DNA of 64,000 nucleotides from Pseudomonas congelans (GCF_900103225.1 NZ_FNJH01000003.1:676023-740022); one strand, 5' to 3'; positions 9,057 to 19,845 are shown, numbered from the stretch's first letter. Notes: generated by a model from the letters alone, not told the origin. Numbers and translations are program-made.

Positions 9057-9886
9057 TGAACCACCCTCTGCGTTTCGCCCTTAATCGAATGGTCGCGCCA
9101 CGCCTGTCTCTGGAAAGTTTCGTCGACCTGGCGGTTGAGTTGGGTGCCGATGCCATCGAGATTCGCAACGACCTCAAGGGCATCGAGATCGAAGACGGCA
9201 CTGCCCCCGAGGTCGTCCGTGATCTTTGTGCTGCCAAGGGGGTAGAGGTGTTGTCCATCAACGCCCTGTACCCGTTCGATGTCTGGAACCAGGAGCGCGC
9301 TGCCCAAGCGACCAAGCTGGCGCAGTACGCCCGCGACTGCGGTGCCCGCGGTCTGGTGCTGTGCCCGCTCAATGACCGTGCCGATCCGCGCAACGGCGCG
9401 CAGCGTGCTGCGGGGTTACGCACCGTATTGACGGCCTTGGCCCCGATTCTTCGCGAGCACGGAATTCTCGGCTTCGTCGAACCGCTCGGCTTTGAGGAGT
9501 GCTCGCTGCGGCTCAAGCGTCAAGCGGTGGATGCGATCAAGGCTGTCGGCGGTCTGGATGTTTACCGACTGGTTCACGATACCTTTCACCACCATCTGGC
9601 CGGCGAGGTCGAGCTGTTCCCGGAGCTGACCGGGTTGGTACATATCTCCGGTGTCGAGGATGCGCAGACACCGCTCAACAGCATTCGCGATGGTCATCGC
9701 GTGCTGGTCGGCGAAGGCGACATTCTGGGTAATGCGTCGCAGATCGAGCGCTTGCTGGACAGCGGCTATGAGGGGCATCTGTCGTTCGAACCGTTTGCTG
9801 AAAGCGTTCACGTGCTGGATGACATTCCTCAAGCAATAGCGGCAAGCATGACGCATTTGTCACGAGCCGTTTCGCAGCGTCACTGA
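9056..9886 (+). CDS. iolI: TIM-barrel sugar isomerase, IolI-like (inosose isomerase)
   Basis: A 276-residue xylose-isomerase-like TIM barrel. The pattern [54 protein letters not shown] and [10 protein letters not shown] gives the Glu, Asp and His set that binds metal in IolI. IolI interconverts 2-keto-myo-inositol and 1-keto-D-chiro-inositol, which lets D-chiro-inositol feed the pathway. The start at 9056 is chosen for the CGGAG upstream; the open frame extends further upstream only by overlapping iolA. It lies 35 bases after iolA and 58 before iolD. The exact substrate is inferred from family and context. Confidence 0.82.
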   Translation: MNHPLRFALNRMVAPRLSLESFVDLAVELGADAIEIRNDLKGIEIEDGTAPEVVRDLCAAKGVEVLSINALYPFDVWNQERAAQATKLAQYARDCGARGLVLCPLNDRADPRNGAQRAAGLRTVLTALAPILREHGILGFVEPLGFEECSLRLKRQAVDAIKAVGGLDVYRLVHDTFHHHLAGEVELFPELTGLVHISGVEDAQTPLNSIRDGHRVLVGEGDILGNASQIERLLDSGYEGHLSFEPFAESVHVLDDIPQAIAASMTHLSRAVSQRH

Positions 9887-9924
9887 CTTCAGCCGTCAGG
9901 CCGGCTTAAACCCTGGCCACCTCA

Positions 9925-9935
9925 AACAAGAACAA
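9925..9935 (+). promoter_or_regulatory. A-rich Hfq/Crc-type motif before iolD
   Basis: AACAAGAACAA, two overlapping AAnAA units, lies immediately upstream of the AAGGTG ribosome-binding site of iolD. Candidate Hfq/Crc site by motif and place. Confidence 0.45.
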
Positions 9936-9944
9936 GGTGCGAAC

Positions 9945-11882
9945 ATGAGTACAACCCGACTGACCATGGCCCAGGCCCTGGTGAAGTTTCTCGATAACCA
10001 GTACGTCGAAGTCGACGGCGTACAGAGCAAATTCGTCGCCGGCATTTTCACCATTTTCGGGCATGGCAACGTGCTGGGGCTTGGGCAGGCACTGGAGCAG
10101 GACAGCGGCGACCTGGTGGTCCATCAGGGCCGTAACGAGCAGGGCATGTGCCACGCCGCCATCGGTTTTGCCAAGCAGCACCTGCGTCGCAAGATATACG
10201 CGTGCAGTTCATCGGTCGGCCCTGGCGCAGCGAACATGGTCACCGCTGCGGCAACGGCCTCAGCCAACCGCATCCCGTTGCTGCTGTTGCCGGGCGATGT
10301 CTACGCCAGCCGCCAGCCCGATCCGGTGCTGCAGCAGATCGAGCAGTTTCACGACCTGAGTATCAGCACCAACGACGCGTTCAAGGCGGTGAGCAAATAC
10401 TGGGACCGTATCAACCGCCCCGAGCAGTTGATGAGCGCTGCGCTCAATGCCATGCGCGTACTGACCGACCCGGCCGACACGGGCGCCGTTACCCTTGCGC
10501 TGCCTCAGGATGTGCAGGCCGAAGCCTACGACTACCCGGACAGCTTCCTGCAAAAACGTGTGCACCGTATTGACCGGCGTCCGCCAAGCAAGGCCATGCT
10601 TGACGACGCATTGAGGCTATTGGCCGACAAGCGCAAGCCATTGTTGATCTGCGGCGGCGGGGTGCGTTACTCCGGTGCGGCCGATGACTTGCAAGCTTTT
10701 GCCGAGCGCTTCGATATCCCGTTCGCCGAAACCCAGGCCGGCAAGAGTGCGATCGTTTCGGCGCACCGGCTGAACATGGGCGGCATCGGCGAAACCGGCA
10801 CGCTGGCGGCCAATCGGCTGGCCAAAGAGGCCGACCTGATCATCGGCGTCGGCACCCGTTACAGCGATTTCACCACCGCGTCGAAATGGCTGTTCCAGAA
10901 TTCGGATGTACAGTTTCTCAACCTCAATGTCGGTGCCTTCGATGTGCAGAAACTGGACGGCGTGCAGGTCCTGGCCGATGCGCAGACGGCATTGCAGGCG
11001 CTGACCGAAAGCCTGCAAGCCAGCGGTTATCGTGCGGCCTGGGGCGATGCGCCGCAGTCGGCACGTGCCGAGCTGGACGCCGAGGTGGATCGCCTGTACG
11101 CGGTCGAGTATCAGCGTGAGGATTTTGTCCCGGAAATCAACGATCACCTGGACCCGGCCGTGCTGCGCGATTTCATCGAGCTGACCGGTTCGTGTCTGAC
11201 TCAGAGTGGTGTATTGGGCATCCTCAACCAGAGCCTGCCTGCCGATGCGGTGATCGTTGCAGCAGCGGGCAGTTTGCCGGGTGACCTGCAGCGTGCCTGG
11301 CGCAGCACTGGTGTGGACACCTATCACGTCGAGTACGGTTATTCGTGCATGGGCTATGAAGTCAACGCGGCACTGGGCGTGAAACTCGCAGCGCCGCATC
11401 GCGAGGTCTTTGCGCTGGTCGGCGATGGCTCTTACATGATGCTCCATTCGGAACTGGCCACCTCGATCCAGGAACGGCGCAAGATCAACGTGGTGTTGCT
11501 GGACAACATGACTTTTGGCTGCATCAACAATCTGCAGATGGAGCACGGCATGAACAGCTTCGGCACCGAGTTCCGTTTCCGCAATCCGGAAACCGGCAAG
11601 CTCGACGGTGACTTTGTGCCAGTGGATTTCGCCATGAGTGCTGCCGCCTATGGCTGCAAGACCTACAAGGTGAGTACCGCCGAACAACTTCGCCAGGCGC
11701 TCGCCGATGCGCAACGTCAGACGGTGTCGACGCTGATCGACATCAAGGTCCTGCCCAAGACGATGATCCACAAATACCTGTCTTGGTGGCGTGTCGGGGT
11801 TGCCGAAGTGTCGACCACCGGCACTACCGCCCAGGTGTATGAAAAGCTCAACCGCGAGCTGGTCAAGGCTCGTCAGTACTGA
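9945..11882 (+). CDS. iolD: 3D-(3,5/4)-trihydroxycyclohexane-1,2-dione acylhydrolase
   Basis: A 645-residue thiamine-diphosphate enzyme that opens the ring of trihydroxycyclohexane-1,2-dione to give 5-deoxy-D-glucuronate. The N-terminal pyrimidine-binding domain has the activating Glu in [13 protein letters not shown]. The middle domain contains GGGVRYSGA. The C-terminal pyrophosphate domain has the ThDP motif GDGSYMM with [12 protein letters not shown] about 25 residues later. Length is normal for IolD. The ATG at 9945 follows AAGGTGCGAAC. It is cotranscribed with iolI and followed by iolG after 68 bases. Confidence 0.95.
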   Translation: MSTTRLTMAQALVKFLDNQYVEVDGVQSKFVAGIFTIFGHGNVLGLGQALEQDSGDLVVHQGRNEQGMCHAAIGFAKQHLRRKIYACSSSVGPGAANMVTAAATASANRIPLLLLPGDVYASRQPDPVLQQIEQFHDLSISTNDAFKAVSKYWDRINRPEQLMSAALNAMRVLTDPADTGAVTLALPQDVQAEAYDYPDSFLQKRVHRIDRRPPSKAMLDDALRLLADKRKPLLICGGGVRYSGAADDLQAFAERFDIPFAETQAGKSAIVSAHRLNMGGIGETGTLAANRLAKEADLIIGVGTRYSDFTTASKWLFQNSDVQFLNLNVGAFDVQKLDGVQVLADAQTALQALTESLQASGYRAAWGDAPQSARAELDAEVDRLYAVEYQREDFVPEINDHLDPAVLRDFIELTGSCLTQSGVLGILNQSLPADAVIVAAAGSLPGDLQRAWRSTGVDTYHVEYGYSCMGYEVNAALGVKLAAPHREVFALVGDGSYMMLHSELATSIQERRKINVVLLDNMTFGCINNLQMEHGMNSFGTEFRFRNPETGKLDGDFVPVDFAMSAAAYGCKTYKVSTAEQLRQALADAQRQTVSTLIDIKVLPKTMIHKYLSWWRVGVAEVSTTGTTAQVYEKLNRELVKARQY

Positions 11883-11932
11883 TCACTTTTATCGTTCAGC
11901 GCTCGTGACCCGTTCACGGGTACATCCAATAA

Positions 11933-12961
<1,029 letters not shown>

Positions 12962-13013
12962 CCATCTTGCGGTTAACCAGGACATCTCTTGAAAGGAATA
13001 AAAGGGAGGCATC

Positions 13014-13874
13014 ATGCGTATTGCACTAGACCCTTACATGTATCGCCATCTGTCCCTGGGGGCGATGGTCGATAAAACCGCGCAGCTGGGTTATGAGTAC
13101 ATCGAGCTGTCGCCGCGTGAAGATTTCATGCCGTTTTACAAATACCCTCGGGTAGATCGGGCGCGGATCAGGGAGTTTCGCAAGGCCCTGAGCGATGCCG
13201 GGGTGAAACTCTCCTCGCTGCTGCCGTTGTACCACTGGGCTGCGCCAGATGAAGACCTGCGTATTGCAGCGGTTCGCAACTGGAAACGTGCCATTCAGGT
13301 CGCCGTTGAAATGGACTGCGACCTGATAAATACCGAGTTCAGCGGGCAATCCGACCATGCGCTGGTCTGTGAAAACCAGTTCATGAAATCCATGGATGAA
13401 TTGATGCCGCATTTCGAGCGCGAAGGTATAAAGCTCGATATTCAGGCGCACCCCTACGATTTCTGCGAACGCAACAACGAGTCGGTGGATATCATTCGCG
13501 GGCTCGATCGGGACTGGATCAACTACCTGTACGCGGCACCACACACTTTCTTCTACGACGATGGCGTTGGCGATATCGCTTCGATGCTGCGCTATGCCGG
13601 CGACAAGCTCACGCATCTGATCATTGCCGACACCTATAATCACCGTGCTTCTTCCAACCTTCGCTACATCGTCAACCCGCCCGGCGTGACGGCGACTGTG
13701 CATCAGCACCTGGACATCGGCCAGGGCGAGGTGAACTGGGAGGCGTTCTTCTCGACGTTGCGGGACATCAAGTTCGACGGTATTGCCACAGTGGCGGTAT
13801 TTGCCTGGGAGGAACGCGCAGATGAATCGAGCCGATTCATGCTGGAGCGGGTCAAAAGCGAGCTGCTCCGTTGA
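13014..13874 (+). CDS. iolH: sugar phosphate isomerase/epimerase family protein, IolH-like
   Basis: A 286-residue TIM-barrel protein. The N-terminal pattern [16 protein letters not shown], then [27 protein letters not shown] and [17 protein letters not shown], closely matches what I recall of Bacillus Iol[12 protein letters not shown] and [11 protein letters not shown] supply candidate metal ligands. The reaction of IolH is not firmly established; it is usually listed as an accessory inositol-catabolism isomerase. GGGAGG lies upstream of the ATG. It is the second TIM-barrel protein of this operon besides IolE and IolI, and its retention suggests use of inositol stereoisomers. Confidence 0.8.
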   Translation: MRIALDPYMYRHLSLGAMVDKTAQLGYEYIELSPREDFMPFYKYPRVDRARIREFRKALSDAGVKLSSLLPLYHWAAPDEDLRIAAVRNWKRAIQVAVEMDCDLINTEFSGQSDHALVCENQFMKSMDELMPHFEREGIKLDIQAHPYDFCERNNESVDIIRGLDRDWINYLYAAPHTFFYDDGVGDIASMLRYAGDKLTHLIIADTYNHRASSNLRYIVNPPGVTATVHQHLDIGQGEVNWEAFFSTLRDIKFDGIATVAVFAWEERADESSRFMLERVKSELLR

Positions 13875-13940
13875 AACGGCGGCATCAACCACACAACCGA
13901 CGGCTGCGGCCATGAGGTTCATGGACTACAGGAGACATGC

Positions 13941-14960
13941 ATGCGAGCAGGGCTGGTTGGCTATGGCAAAGGCGGGCGTTACTTTCATGCGACGCTGATT
14001 TCAAGTTTGCCGGGTGCTACGTTTGTGGGCGTGGTCACACGCTCTGCAGAGCGCAAACAGGAAGTTGCCAAAGACCATCCCGGCGTGGCGACCTTCGACA
14101 CGCTGGCCGACCTAGTCGCTGCCGGGGTTGATGTGGTGGTGATTTCCACACCGCTGGCCTCGCGGCGAGCACTGATCCTCGAAGCGATAGAACTGGGTGT
14201 CGGGGTGGTCAGCGACAAGCCCTTCGCCAGTGATGCAGCGCAGGCACGCGAGCTGGTGGGCGCAGCCGAGCGCCGTGGCGTGCTGCTCAGCGTTTATCAG
14301 AACCGCCGCTGGGATTCGGACTTCCTCACTGTGCGCAAGTTACTCGACAGTGGCGCGCTGGGCGCGGTCAGCCGATTCGAGTCCAGCATCGAGCGTTATT
14401 CGCCACGTTCTGTCGGCAAGGCCAGCGGCGGCGGCGTGCTGCGTGACCTGGGCAGTCATCTGGTGGATCAGGCGCTGGTGCTGTTCGGTCCGGTCGAACG
14501 GGTGTACGCCGAACTGCAATTCGCTACGCCTCAGGACGAACTGGACCACACGTTCTTCGTGTCCCTGAGCCATGCCGGTGGCGTGACCTCGCACCTGTCC
14601 GGCAGTTGCCTGCAAAACAGTGCCAAGCCGCGCTTCAGGGTCAGTGGAACGAAGGGTTGTTACAGCGTCGACGGGCTGGACGGCCAGGAAGAGGCCGCCT
14701 TTGCCGGGCTGACACCAAAATCCGAGGGTGAGCGCTGGGGTGTCGAGGAGCATCGTCGCTGGGGCTGGTTCGAGCAGGGCGAGCATCGCGAGCGTGTGCC
14801 GTCGGAGCGCGGTTGCTGGCTCGAGTTCTACCGCCAGTTGCAAAGCGCCGTTGACGAGCAGGGCTGTAATCCGGTCAACCCACAGGATGCGATAGCCTCG
14901 GCGCAGGTCATGGATGCCGCGCGCCTGAGCGCTAAAGAAGGAAGGGTTGTAGTGCTGTAG
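13941..14960 (+). CDS. Gfo/Idh/MocA oxidoreductase, scyllo-inositol dehydrogenase (IolW)-like
   Basis: A 339-residue oxidoreductase with N-terminal GLVGYGKGGRYFHA (Rossmann nucleotide loop) and SDKPFASD in place of the EKP motif. The stretch YQNRRWDSDFLTVRKLL and GGGVLRDLGSHLVDQAL is what I associate with the YvaA/IolW subfamily, NADP-dependent scyllo-inositol 2-dehydrogenases. It is a different branch from IolG. AGGAG precedes the ATG. As the last gene before a hairpin terminator it closes the catabolic unit. A role in entering scyllo-inositol into the pathway is inferred; another polyol substrate is possible. Confidence 0.78.
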   Translation: MRAGLVGYGKGGRYFHATLISSLPGATFVGVVTRSAERKQEVAKDHPGVATFDTLADLVAAGVDVVVISTPLASRRALILEAIELGVGVVSDKPFASDAAQARELVGAAERRGVLLSVYQNRRWDSDFLTVRKLLDSGALGAVSRFESSIERYSPRSVGKASGGGVLRDLGSHLVDQALVLFGPVERVYAELQFATPQDELDHTFFVSLSHAGGVTSHLSGSCLQNSAKPRFRVSGTKGCYSVDGLDGQEEAAFAGLTPKSEGERWGVEEHRRWGWFEQGEHRERVPSERGCWLEFYRQLQSAVDEQGCNPVNPQDAIASAQVMDAARLSAKEGRVVVL

Positions 14961-15001
14961 TCATCGTGCGCTGCAGCACACCTGTCAGTCCGTCATCGAA
15001 G

Positions 15002-15032
15002 AGAGCCTGACGCTTGCCATGCGTCGGGCTCT
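15002..15032 (+). terminator. hairpin terminator after the iol catabolic genes
   Basis: AGAGCCTGACGC and GCGTCGGGCTCT form a 12-base-pair stem with one G-T wobble and a 7-base loop, 41 bases after the last iol stop. The following T-run is weak (GTCGTTTC), so termination may be partial and allow some read-through into the importer genes. Confidence 0.65.
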
Positions 15033-15061
15033 GTCGTTTCTGCAACCGAATAAAATGAAAT

Positions 15062-15074
15062 GGAATAAAATTCT
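15062..15074. promoter_or_regulatory. degenerate operator copy before the inositol importer
   Basis: GGAA-TAAAA-TTCT, an imperfect form of the iol operator with a 5-base spacer. It starts 28 bases before the GGAA of the perfect palindrome at 15087-15106, mirroring the pair at 3627/3656 but in the reverse order. Confidence 0.4.
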
Positions 15075-15086
15075 AAAACCAGTTGA

Positions 15087-15106
15087 ATTGGAAAATATTT
15101 TCCAAT
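15087..15106. promoter_or_regulatory. perfect 20-base operator palindrome before the inositol importer
   Basis: ATTGGAAAATATTTTCCAAT is a perfect 20-base palindrome containing GGAA-N6-TTCC (15090-15103). It is 317 bases before the substrate-binding protein gene and 102 bases before a possible small ORF. It is most simply read as the operator by which the RpiR-type regulator at 2570-3478 controls the transporter. Confidence 0.7.
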
Positions 15107-15207
15107 AGAGTCGTTTTCAGGTTACCGACTATCGAATCACTCGCGCTTTGAAGGTTTTTCAGATCACGAGAAGCAAGCCCGACAAAAACAAAAGATAGGT
15201 ACTGTCG

Positions 15208-15378
15208 ATGAAAACCCCTACCTCTGGCGTCACCGCCAAGCGTTCTGCCACCTCGTCATTCTGGATCCGGACCATGGAGCGATTTCTCACCGTCGTCGCC
15301 CGGGGCCTGTGTGTGCGCCATAAGGATGCGCAACTGTTCTGCATCCCCGGTGCCACCGGGATCCGCCTGTCACGCTGA
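15208..15378 (+). CDS. possible small ORF of 56 codons before the importer
   Basis: ATG 15208 opens a 56-residue frame rich in Arg, Ser and Thr with a central W-I-R-T-M-E-R-F-L-T-V-V-A-R-G-L segment that could form an amphipathic helix; two Cys follow. I do not recognise it. The ribosome-binding site is weak (TAGGT about 10 bases upstream). It lies between the operator palindrome and the substrate-binding protein gene, so it is within the importer transcript if transcription starts near the palindrome. It could be a real small protein, a leader peptide, or chance. Confidence 0.3.
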   Translation: MKTPTSGVTAKRSATSSFWIRTMERFLTVVARGLCVRHKDAQLFCIPGATGIRLSR

Positions 15379-15392
15379 TTCGCTGCATCCGT

Positions 15393-15405
15393 ACAACAAC
15401 AATAA
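15393..15405 (+). promoter_or_regulatory. A-rich Hfq/Crc-type motif before the importer binding protein
   Basis: ACAACAACAATAA contains an extended AAnAAnAA run and lies just upstream of the TTGGAG ribosome-binding site of the binding-protein gene. It is the strongest motif of this kind in the locus. Confidence 0.55.
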
Positions 15406-15422
15406 TTTGGAGACAGATCCTC

Positions 15423-16358
15423 ATGAAGACCAAGATTGCTTTGACCTCATTGGCGATGGCGCTGATGCTGGGCAGCGGTGCAGCTTTGGCCGATCTCAAG
15501 ATCGGTGTGGCCATGTCGCAGTTCGACGACACCTGGCTGACCTACCTGCGTGACGACATGAATGCCAAGGCCAAAGTCATGTCCACGACCGAGAAAGTGG
15601 ACCTGCAGTTCGTCGATGCCCGCGCGGACGTCAACAAGCAGCTCGATCAGGTCAAGGACCTGATCAACAAGAAAGTCGACGCCCTGATCGTCAATCCGGT
15701 CGACACCGCTGCGACTGCGCGGATCACCAAGGAAGCGGTCGCTGCCGGTATCCCGCTGGTTTACGTCAACCGTCGCCCGGACGATCCGAAACTGCCTGCA
15801 GGCGTTGCCACCGTGACGTCGGATGACATGGAGGCCGGTCGACTTCAGGCGCAATACATCGCTGACAAGATGGACCACAAGGGCAGCGTCATGATTCTGC
15901 TGGGTGATCTGGCCAACAACTCCACGCAAAACCGCACCAAGGGCATCAAGGAGGTATTGGCCAAGTACCCGGACATCAAGATAGACCAGGAACAGACCGG
16001 TACCTGGCTGCGCCAGAAGGGCATGGACCTGACCAACGACTGGCTCACCCAAGGGCGCAAATTCAACGCTGTGCTGGCCAACAACGATGAAATGGCCATT
16101 GGCGCGGCGATGGCGCTGAAGCAGGCCGGCGTCGGCAAGGGCAGCGTTTTTGTCGCCGGTGTCGACGGTACGCCTGACGGGCTCAACGCCGTGACCAAAG
16201 GTGATCTGGCCGTATCGGTCTATCAGGACGCGAAAGGACAGGCCGACGGGGCGATCGATGCCGCGGTGAAACTGGCCAGGAAGGAAAAGGTCGAGCCCCA
16301 GGCGATCATCATTCCTTATCGTCTGATCACCCCTGAAAACGTCGCCACCTTCAAATAA
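15423..16358 (+). CDS. sugar ABC transporter periplasmic substrate-binding protein (probable inositol)
   Basis: A 311-residue precursor with a clear signal peptide (MKTKIALTSLAMALMLGSG, cleavage probably after ALA near residue 23). The rest is a type I periplasmic binding protein of the ribose/galactose class: LKIGVAMSQFDDTW, DALIVNPVDTAA, PLVYVNRRPDD, NNDEMAIGAAMALKQAG and VAGVDGTPDG. It captures the sugar in the periplasm and delivers it to the permease. The neighbours and the iol-type operator upstream point to myo-inositol, as for IbpA of Caulobacter. The ligand is inferred. Confidence 0.9.
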   Translation: MKTKIALTSLAMALMLGSGAALADLKIGVAMSQFDDTWLTYLRDDMNAKAKVMSTTEKVDLQFVDARADVNKQLDQVKDLINKKVDALIVNPVDTAATARITKEAVAAGIPLVYVNRRPDDPKLPAGVATVTSDDMEAGRLQAQYIADKMDHKGSVMILLGDLANNSTQNRTKGIKEVLAKYPDIKIDQEQTGTWLRQKGMDLTNDWLTQGRKFNAVLANNDEMAIGAAMALKQAGVGKGSVFVAGVDGTPDGLNAVTKGDLAVSVYQDAKGQADGAIDAAVKLARKEKVEPQAIIIPYRLITPENVATFK

Positions 16359-16427
16359 CAACGATCGCCAGACCCGGGAGGGCACGCCAATGTCCTCCCG
16401 CAGTCTGCCGCTTGAGGAGTTGTGATC

Positions 16428-18005
16428 ATGTTCGGTTCTGCTACTGCCAATCCGCCCGCGCAACGCGATCTGCCGTCCGGCGACGGGGGTGGCGGGGCGC
16501 CTGACGCCCAGGCCCCGTATCTGCTGGAAATCAGCCATGTCAGCAAGGGCTTCCCTGGCGTCATTGCGCTCAACGATGTGCAACTGCGCGTTCGCCCTGG
16601 CAGCGTGCTGGCGCTGATGGGCGAGAATGGAGCCGGAAAATCCACCCTGATGAAAATCATTGCGGGCATCTATCAGCCGGATTCGGGGGAGATCCGCCTG
16701 CGTGGCAAACCGGTCCGCTTCGATACGCCTCTTTCCGCGTTGCAGGCAGGCATCGCCATGATCCATCAGGAACTGAACCTGATGCCGTTCATGAGCATTG
16801 CCGAGAACATCTGGATCGGCCGCGAGCAGCTCAACGGCCTGCACATGGTCGATCATCGCGAGATGCACCGCTGCACTGCCGAGCTGCTGGAGCGTCTGCG
16901 CATCAAGCTCGATCCCGAGGAACTGGTCGGTACGCTGAGCATTGCCGAGCGGCAAATGGTGGAAATCGCCAAGGCTGTGTCATACGACTCGGACGTGCTG
17001 ATCATGGACGAGCCGACCTCGGCGATCACCGAAACCGAAGTCGCTCACCTGTTTTCGATCATCAGCGACCTGCGTGCCCAGGGCAAAGGCATCATTTACA
17101 TCACCCACAAGATGAACGAAGTCTTCGAAATCGCCGACGAAGTGGCGGTGTTCCGCGACGGCGCCTACATCGGCCTGCAGCGCGCCGAAAGCATGGACGG
17201 CGACAGCCTGATCACCATGATGGTGGGCCGTGAACTGACCCAGCTGTTTCCCGAGCGGGAAAAGCCGGCAGGCGACGTGCTGCTGTCCGTCAACCAACTG
17301 AGCCTGAACGGCATTTTCAAGGATGTGAGCTTCGACCTGCGTGCCGGGGAGGTGCTTGGCATTGCCGGGCTGATGGGTTCTGGGCGCACCAATGTGGCCG
17401 AGACGCTGTTCGGCATAACCCCCAGCGACAGCGGCGAGGTGCGCTTCGATGGCAAGACGGTGCACATCGGCGATCCTCATCAGGCCATCGAACTGGGTTT
17501 TGCGCTGCTCACGGAGGACCGCAAACTGACCGGCCTGTTTCCATGCCTGTCAGTGATGGAAAACATGGAGATGGCGGTGCTGGCCAACTACGCCGGTAAC
17601 GGTTTCGTGCAACAGAAGGCCTTGCGCGCACTGTGCGAAGACATGTGCAAAAAGCTTCGGGTCAAGACGCCGTCGCTGGAGCAGTGCATCGACACATTAT
17701 CCGGAGGTAACCAGCAGAAGGCGCTGCTGGCGCGCTGGCTGATGACCAACCCCCGGGTGCTGATTCTGGATGAGCCCACACGCGGTATCGACGTGGGTGC
17801 CAAGGTGGAAATCTACCGCCTGATCTCCCTGCTGGCCAGTGAGGGCATGGCCGTCATCATGATTTCCTCGGAGTTGCCGGAGATTCTCGGCATGAGTGAT
17901 CGGGTCATGGTCATGCACGAGGGTGAAATGATGGGCATCCTTGATCGCGGTGAAGCGACCCAGGAAAAAGTCATGCATCTGGCCTCCGGCCACAAGGTTC
18001 ATTGA
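16428..18005 (+). CDS. sugar ABC transporter ATP-binding protein, two nucleotide-binding domains
   Basis: A 525-residue protein of the RbsA/MglA type. The first ATPase half (about 25-265) has Walker [10 protein letters not shown] and Walker [11 protein letters not shown]. The second half (about 275-520) has a degenerate P-loop, GLMGSGRTN, with a good signature [14 protein letters not shown] and Walker [11 protein letters not shown]. One active and one degenerate site is normal for this class. ATG 16428 is chosen since GAGGAG ends 8 bases upstream; the GTG at 16422 is too close. It powers uptake together with the permease; an IatA counterpart is known in Caulobacter. Confidence 0.92.
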   Translation: MFGSATANPPAQRDLPSGDGGGGAPDAQAPYLLEISHVSKGFPGVIALNDVQLRVRPGSVLALMGENGAGKSTLMKIIAGIYQPDSGEIRLRGKPVRFDTPLSALQAGIAMIHQELNLMPFMSIAENIWIGREQLNGLHMVDHREMHRCTAELLERLRIKLDPEELVGTLSIAERQMVEIAKAVSYDSDVLIMDEPTSAITETEVAHLFSIISDLRAQGKGIIYITHKMNEVFEIADEVAVFRDGAYIGLQRAESMDGDSLITMMVGRELTQLFPEREKPAGDVLLSVNQLSLNGIFKDVSFDLRAGEVLGIAGLMGSGRTNVAETLFGITPSDSGEVRFDGKTVHIGDPHQAIELGFALLTEDRKLTGLFPCLSVMENMEMAVLANYAGNGFVQQKALRALCEDMCKKLRVKTPSLEQCIDTLSGGNQQKALLARWLMTNPRVLILDEPTRGIDVGAKVEIYRLISLLASEGMAVIMISSELPEILGMSDRVMVMHEGEMMGILDRGEATQEKVMHLASGHKVH

Positions 18006-18028
18006 GTTCGTACTGCAGGGCTCGGTAG

Positions 18029-18039
18029 AAGAAGAACAA
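18029..18039 (+). promoter_or_regulatory. A-rich Hfq/Crc-type motif before the importer permease
   Basis: AAGAAGAACAA fits AAnAAnAA and lies next to the AGAGGA ribosome-binding site of the permease gene. Confidence 0.4.
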
Positions 18040-18052
18040 GAGGATAACGAAC

Positions 18053-19078
18053 ATGAGCGACGCGATTTTGCAAAATAAACCGGCCATGACGCCGACCAGA
18101 AGCAAACGGCGGCTGCCTACCGAACTGAGTATTTTTCTGGTGCTGATCGGCATCGGGCTGATCTTTGAACTGTTCGGCTGGATCGTCCGCGATCAGAGCT
18201 TCCTGCTCAATTCCCAGCGTCTGGTACTGATGATCCTGCAGGTGTCGATCATCGGCTTGCTGGCTATCGGCGTGACCCAGGTGATCATCACCACCGGCAT
18301 CGATCTCTCGTCCGGCTCGGTGCTTGCGCTTTCAGCGATGATTGCCGCGAGCCTGGCGCAAACCTCCGACTTCTCCCGGGCGGTGTTCCCTTCGCTGACC
18401 GACCTGCCGGTGTGGATTCCGGTCGTCGTCGGTCTCGGGGTCGGGCTGCTGGCGGGCGCCATCAACGGCAGCATCATTGCCATAACCGGCATTCCGCCGT
18501 TCATTGCCACGCTGGGCATGATGGTCTCTGCGCGCGGTCTGGCACGCTTCTACACCGAAGGTCAGCCGGTGAGCATGCTCTCCGACTCGTACACGGCCAT
18601 CGGCCAGGGCGCGATGCCGGTGATCATCTTTCTGGTGGTGGCGGTCATCTTTCACATTGCCCTGCGTTATACCAAGTACGGCAAGTACACCTACGCCATT
18701 GGCGGCAACATGCAGGCGGCACGTACTTCGGGGATCAACGTCAAGCGCCACCTGGTCATTGTCTACAGCATCGCCGGGCTGCTGGCCGGGCTGGCGGGGG
18801 TGGTTGCCTCGGCGCGAGCGGCAACCGGGCAGGCCGGGATGGGCATGTCCTATGAACTGGATGCCATCGCCGCCGCGGTCATTGGTGGCACCAGTCTTTC
18901 CGGTGGGGTGGGACGGATCACCGGTACGGTGATCGGTGCGCTTATCCTCGGCGTGATGGCCAGCGGCTTTACTTTTGTCGGGGTGGACGCCTATGTTCAG
19001 GACATTATCAAAGGCCTGATCATTGTCGTGGCCGTGGTAATCGATCAATATCGCAACAAGCGCAAAACCAAGCGCTGA
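18053..19078 (+). CDS. sugar ABC transporter permease (probable inositol)
   Basis: A 341-residue membrane protein of the BPD_transp_2 family (RbsC type) with about eight to ten membrane segments. The N-terminal 25 residues are cytoplasmic and basic. ITTGIDLSSGSVLALSAM near residue 80 and GGNMQAARTSGINVKRH are the conserved loops that contact the ATPase. AIAAAVIGGTSLSGGVGRI is the usual C-terminal signature. It completes the importer with the two preceding genes and is followed 16 bases later by a strong terminator. Resembles IatP of Caulobacter; the substrate is inferred from context. Confidence 0.91.
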   Translation: MSDAILQNKPAMTPTRSKRRLPTELSIFLVLIGIGLIFELFGWIVRDQSFLLNSQRLVLMILQVSIIGLLAIGVTQVIITTGIDLSSGSVLALSAMIAASLAQTSDFSRAVFPSLTDLPVWIPVVVGLGVGLLAGAINGSIIAITGIPPFIATLGMMVSARGLARFYTEGQPVSMLSDSYTAIGQGAMPVIIFLVVAVIFHIALRYTKYGKYTYAIGGNMQAARTSGINVKRHLVIVYSIAGLLAGLAGVVASARAATGQAGMGMSYELDAIAAAVIGGTSLSGGVGRITGTVIGALILGVMASGFTFVGVDAYVQDIIKGLIIVVAVVIDQYRNKRKTKR

Positions 19079-19094
19079 TTTAATCACCTGCATC

Positions 19095-19117
19095 AAAGGG
19101 CCTTTTAAGGCCCTTTT
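19095..19117 (+). terminator. rho-independent terminator of the importer operon
   Basis: AAAGGGCCTT and AAGGCCCTTT form a 10-base-pair stem with a tiny loop, followed by T and GTG; the stem arm itself ends in a T-run. It lies 17 bases after the permease stop. Confidence 0.85.
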
Positions 19118-19380
19118 GTGCGTTGGAAGTTGCAGGAACCGATTCGCTGTCAGTGGGTCAGAGCCTCATCAAGCAACATGCTGGTCAGATGTTTCGCCCG
19201 CATTTCAAGGGTTTTACGGCATTTGCTGTACAAAAACCCTTCAATTGTGTTGCCGAGCCCGCTAGCCGGCCTTAGACTGCCGCCCCTCGTAAATTGAGTG
19301 CCAGGTGGCGCTTGGAGATTATTGGTTTGCACGGCAACGTCAGGCCGCTCCTCAATGCACGTTTTTTTATAGAGAAATAA
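19118..19380. other. intergenic region before the DksA-like gene
   Basis: No gene seen. A 9-base inverted repeat, AAGGGTTTT (19207-19215) and AAAACCCTT (19233-19241), encloses a 17-base loop. It has no T-run on the plus strand, so it is more likely an operator or leader hairpin than a terminator. A T-rich run precedes the ATG at 19381. I looked for a Zur-box-like palindrome, because DksA2-type genes can be zinc-regulated, and saw none. Confidence 0.4.
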
Positions 19381-19785
19381 ATGACAAAGGAAAAGTTGCT
19401 GGCCATGCCGGCCGATGACTACATGAACGCCGAGCAGCACGCTTTCTTCGTCGAGCTGTTGCAGGGCATGAAGGTCGAGATCCATGAGCGTATCGAGCAG
19501 AGCCGCATTGCGATCGAGAGCCTGGACACGCCTGCCGACCCTGCCGACGCCGCTTCGGTCGAAGAAGAGCGTCACTGGCTGGTCAACGTGATCGATCGCG
19601 ACCAGCGCATGCTGCCCCAGTTGGAAATGGCCCTTTCGCGTATTGCCGATGACACCTTCGGCTGGTGCGACGACAGCGGCGAGCCAATTGGCCTCAAGCG
19701 CCTGCTGATCAGCCCGACCACCAAGTATTGCATCGAAGCGCAAGAGCGCCACGAGCAGATCGACAAACACCAGCGCCAGGCCTGA
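19381..19785 (+). CDS. DksA/TraR-family protein lacking the zinc cysteines (DksA2-like)
   Basis: A 134-residue protein with an N-terminal coiled-coil hairpin (about 15-85, two long helices, acidic turn DTPADPADAASVEEE) and a C-terminal globular domain. Classic DksA has two CxxC pairs; here the first is C96-D-D-S99 and the second C117-I-E-A120, so two of four zinc ligands are missing. That is the pattern of the zinc-independent DksA2 paralog of Pseudomonas. Such proteins bind in the RNA polymerase secondary channel and act with ppGpp at stringently controlled promoters. It stands alone between two terminators. Confidence 0.85.
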   Translation: MTKEKLLAMPADDYMNAEQHAFFVELLQGMKVEIHERIEQSRIAIESLDTPADPADAASVEEERHWLVNVIDRDQRMLPQLEMALSRIADDTFGWCDDSGEPIGLKRLLISPTTKYCIEAQERHEQIDKHQRQA

Positions 19786-19815
19786 TACGCAGGCAGCCGC
19801 GACTGAGTGACCAGA

Positions 19816-19845
19816 CCGGGAGGCAAGCCATTGCCTCCCGGTTTT
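19816..19845 (+). terminator. rho-independent terminator after the DksA-like gene
   Basis: CCGGGAGGCAA and TTGCCTCCCGG form a perfect 11-base-pair stem with a GCCA loop, followed by TTTTG. Confidence 0.92.
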
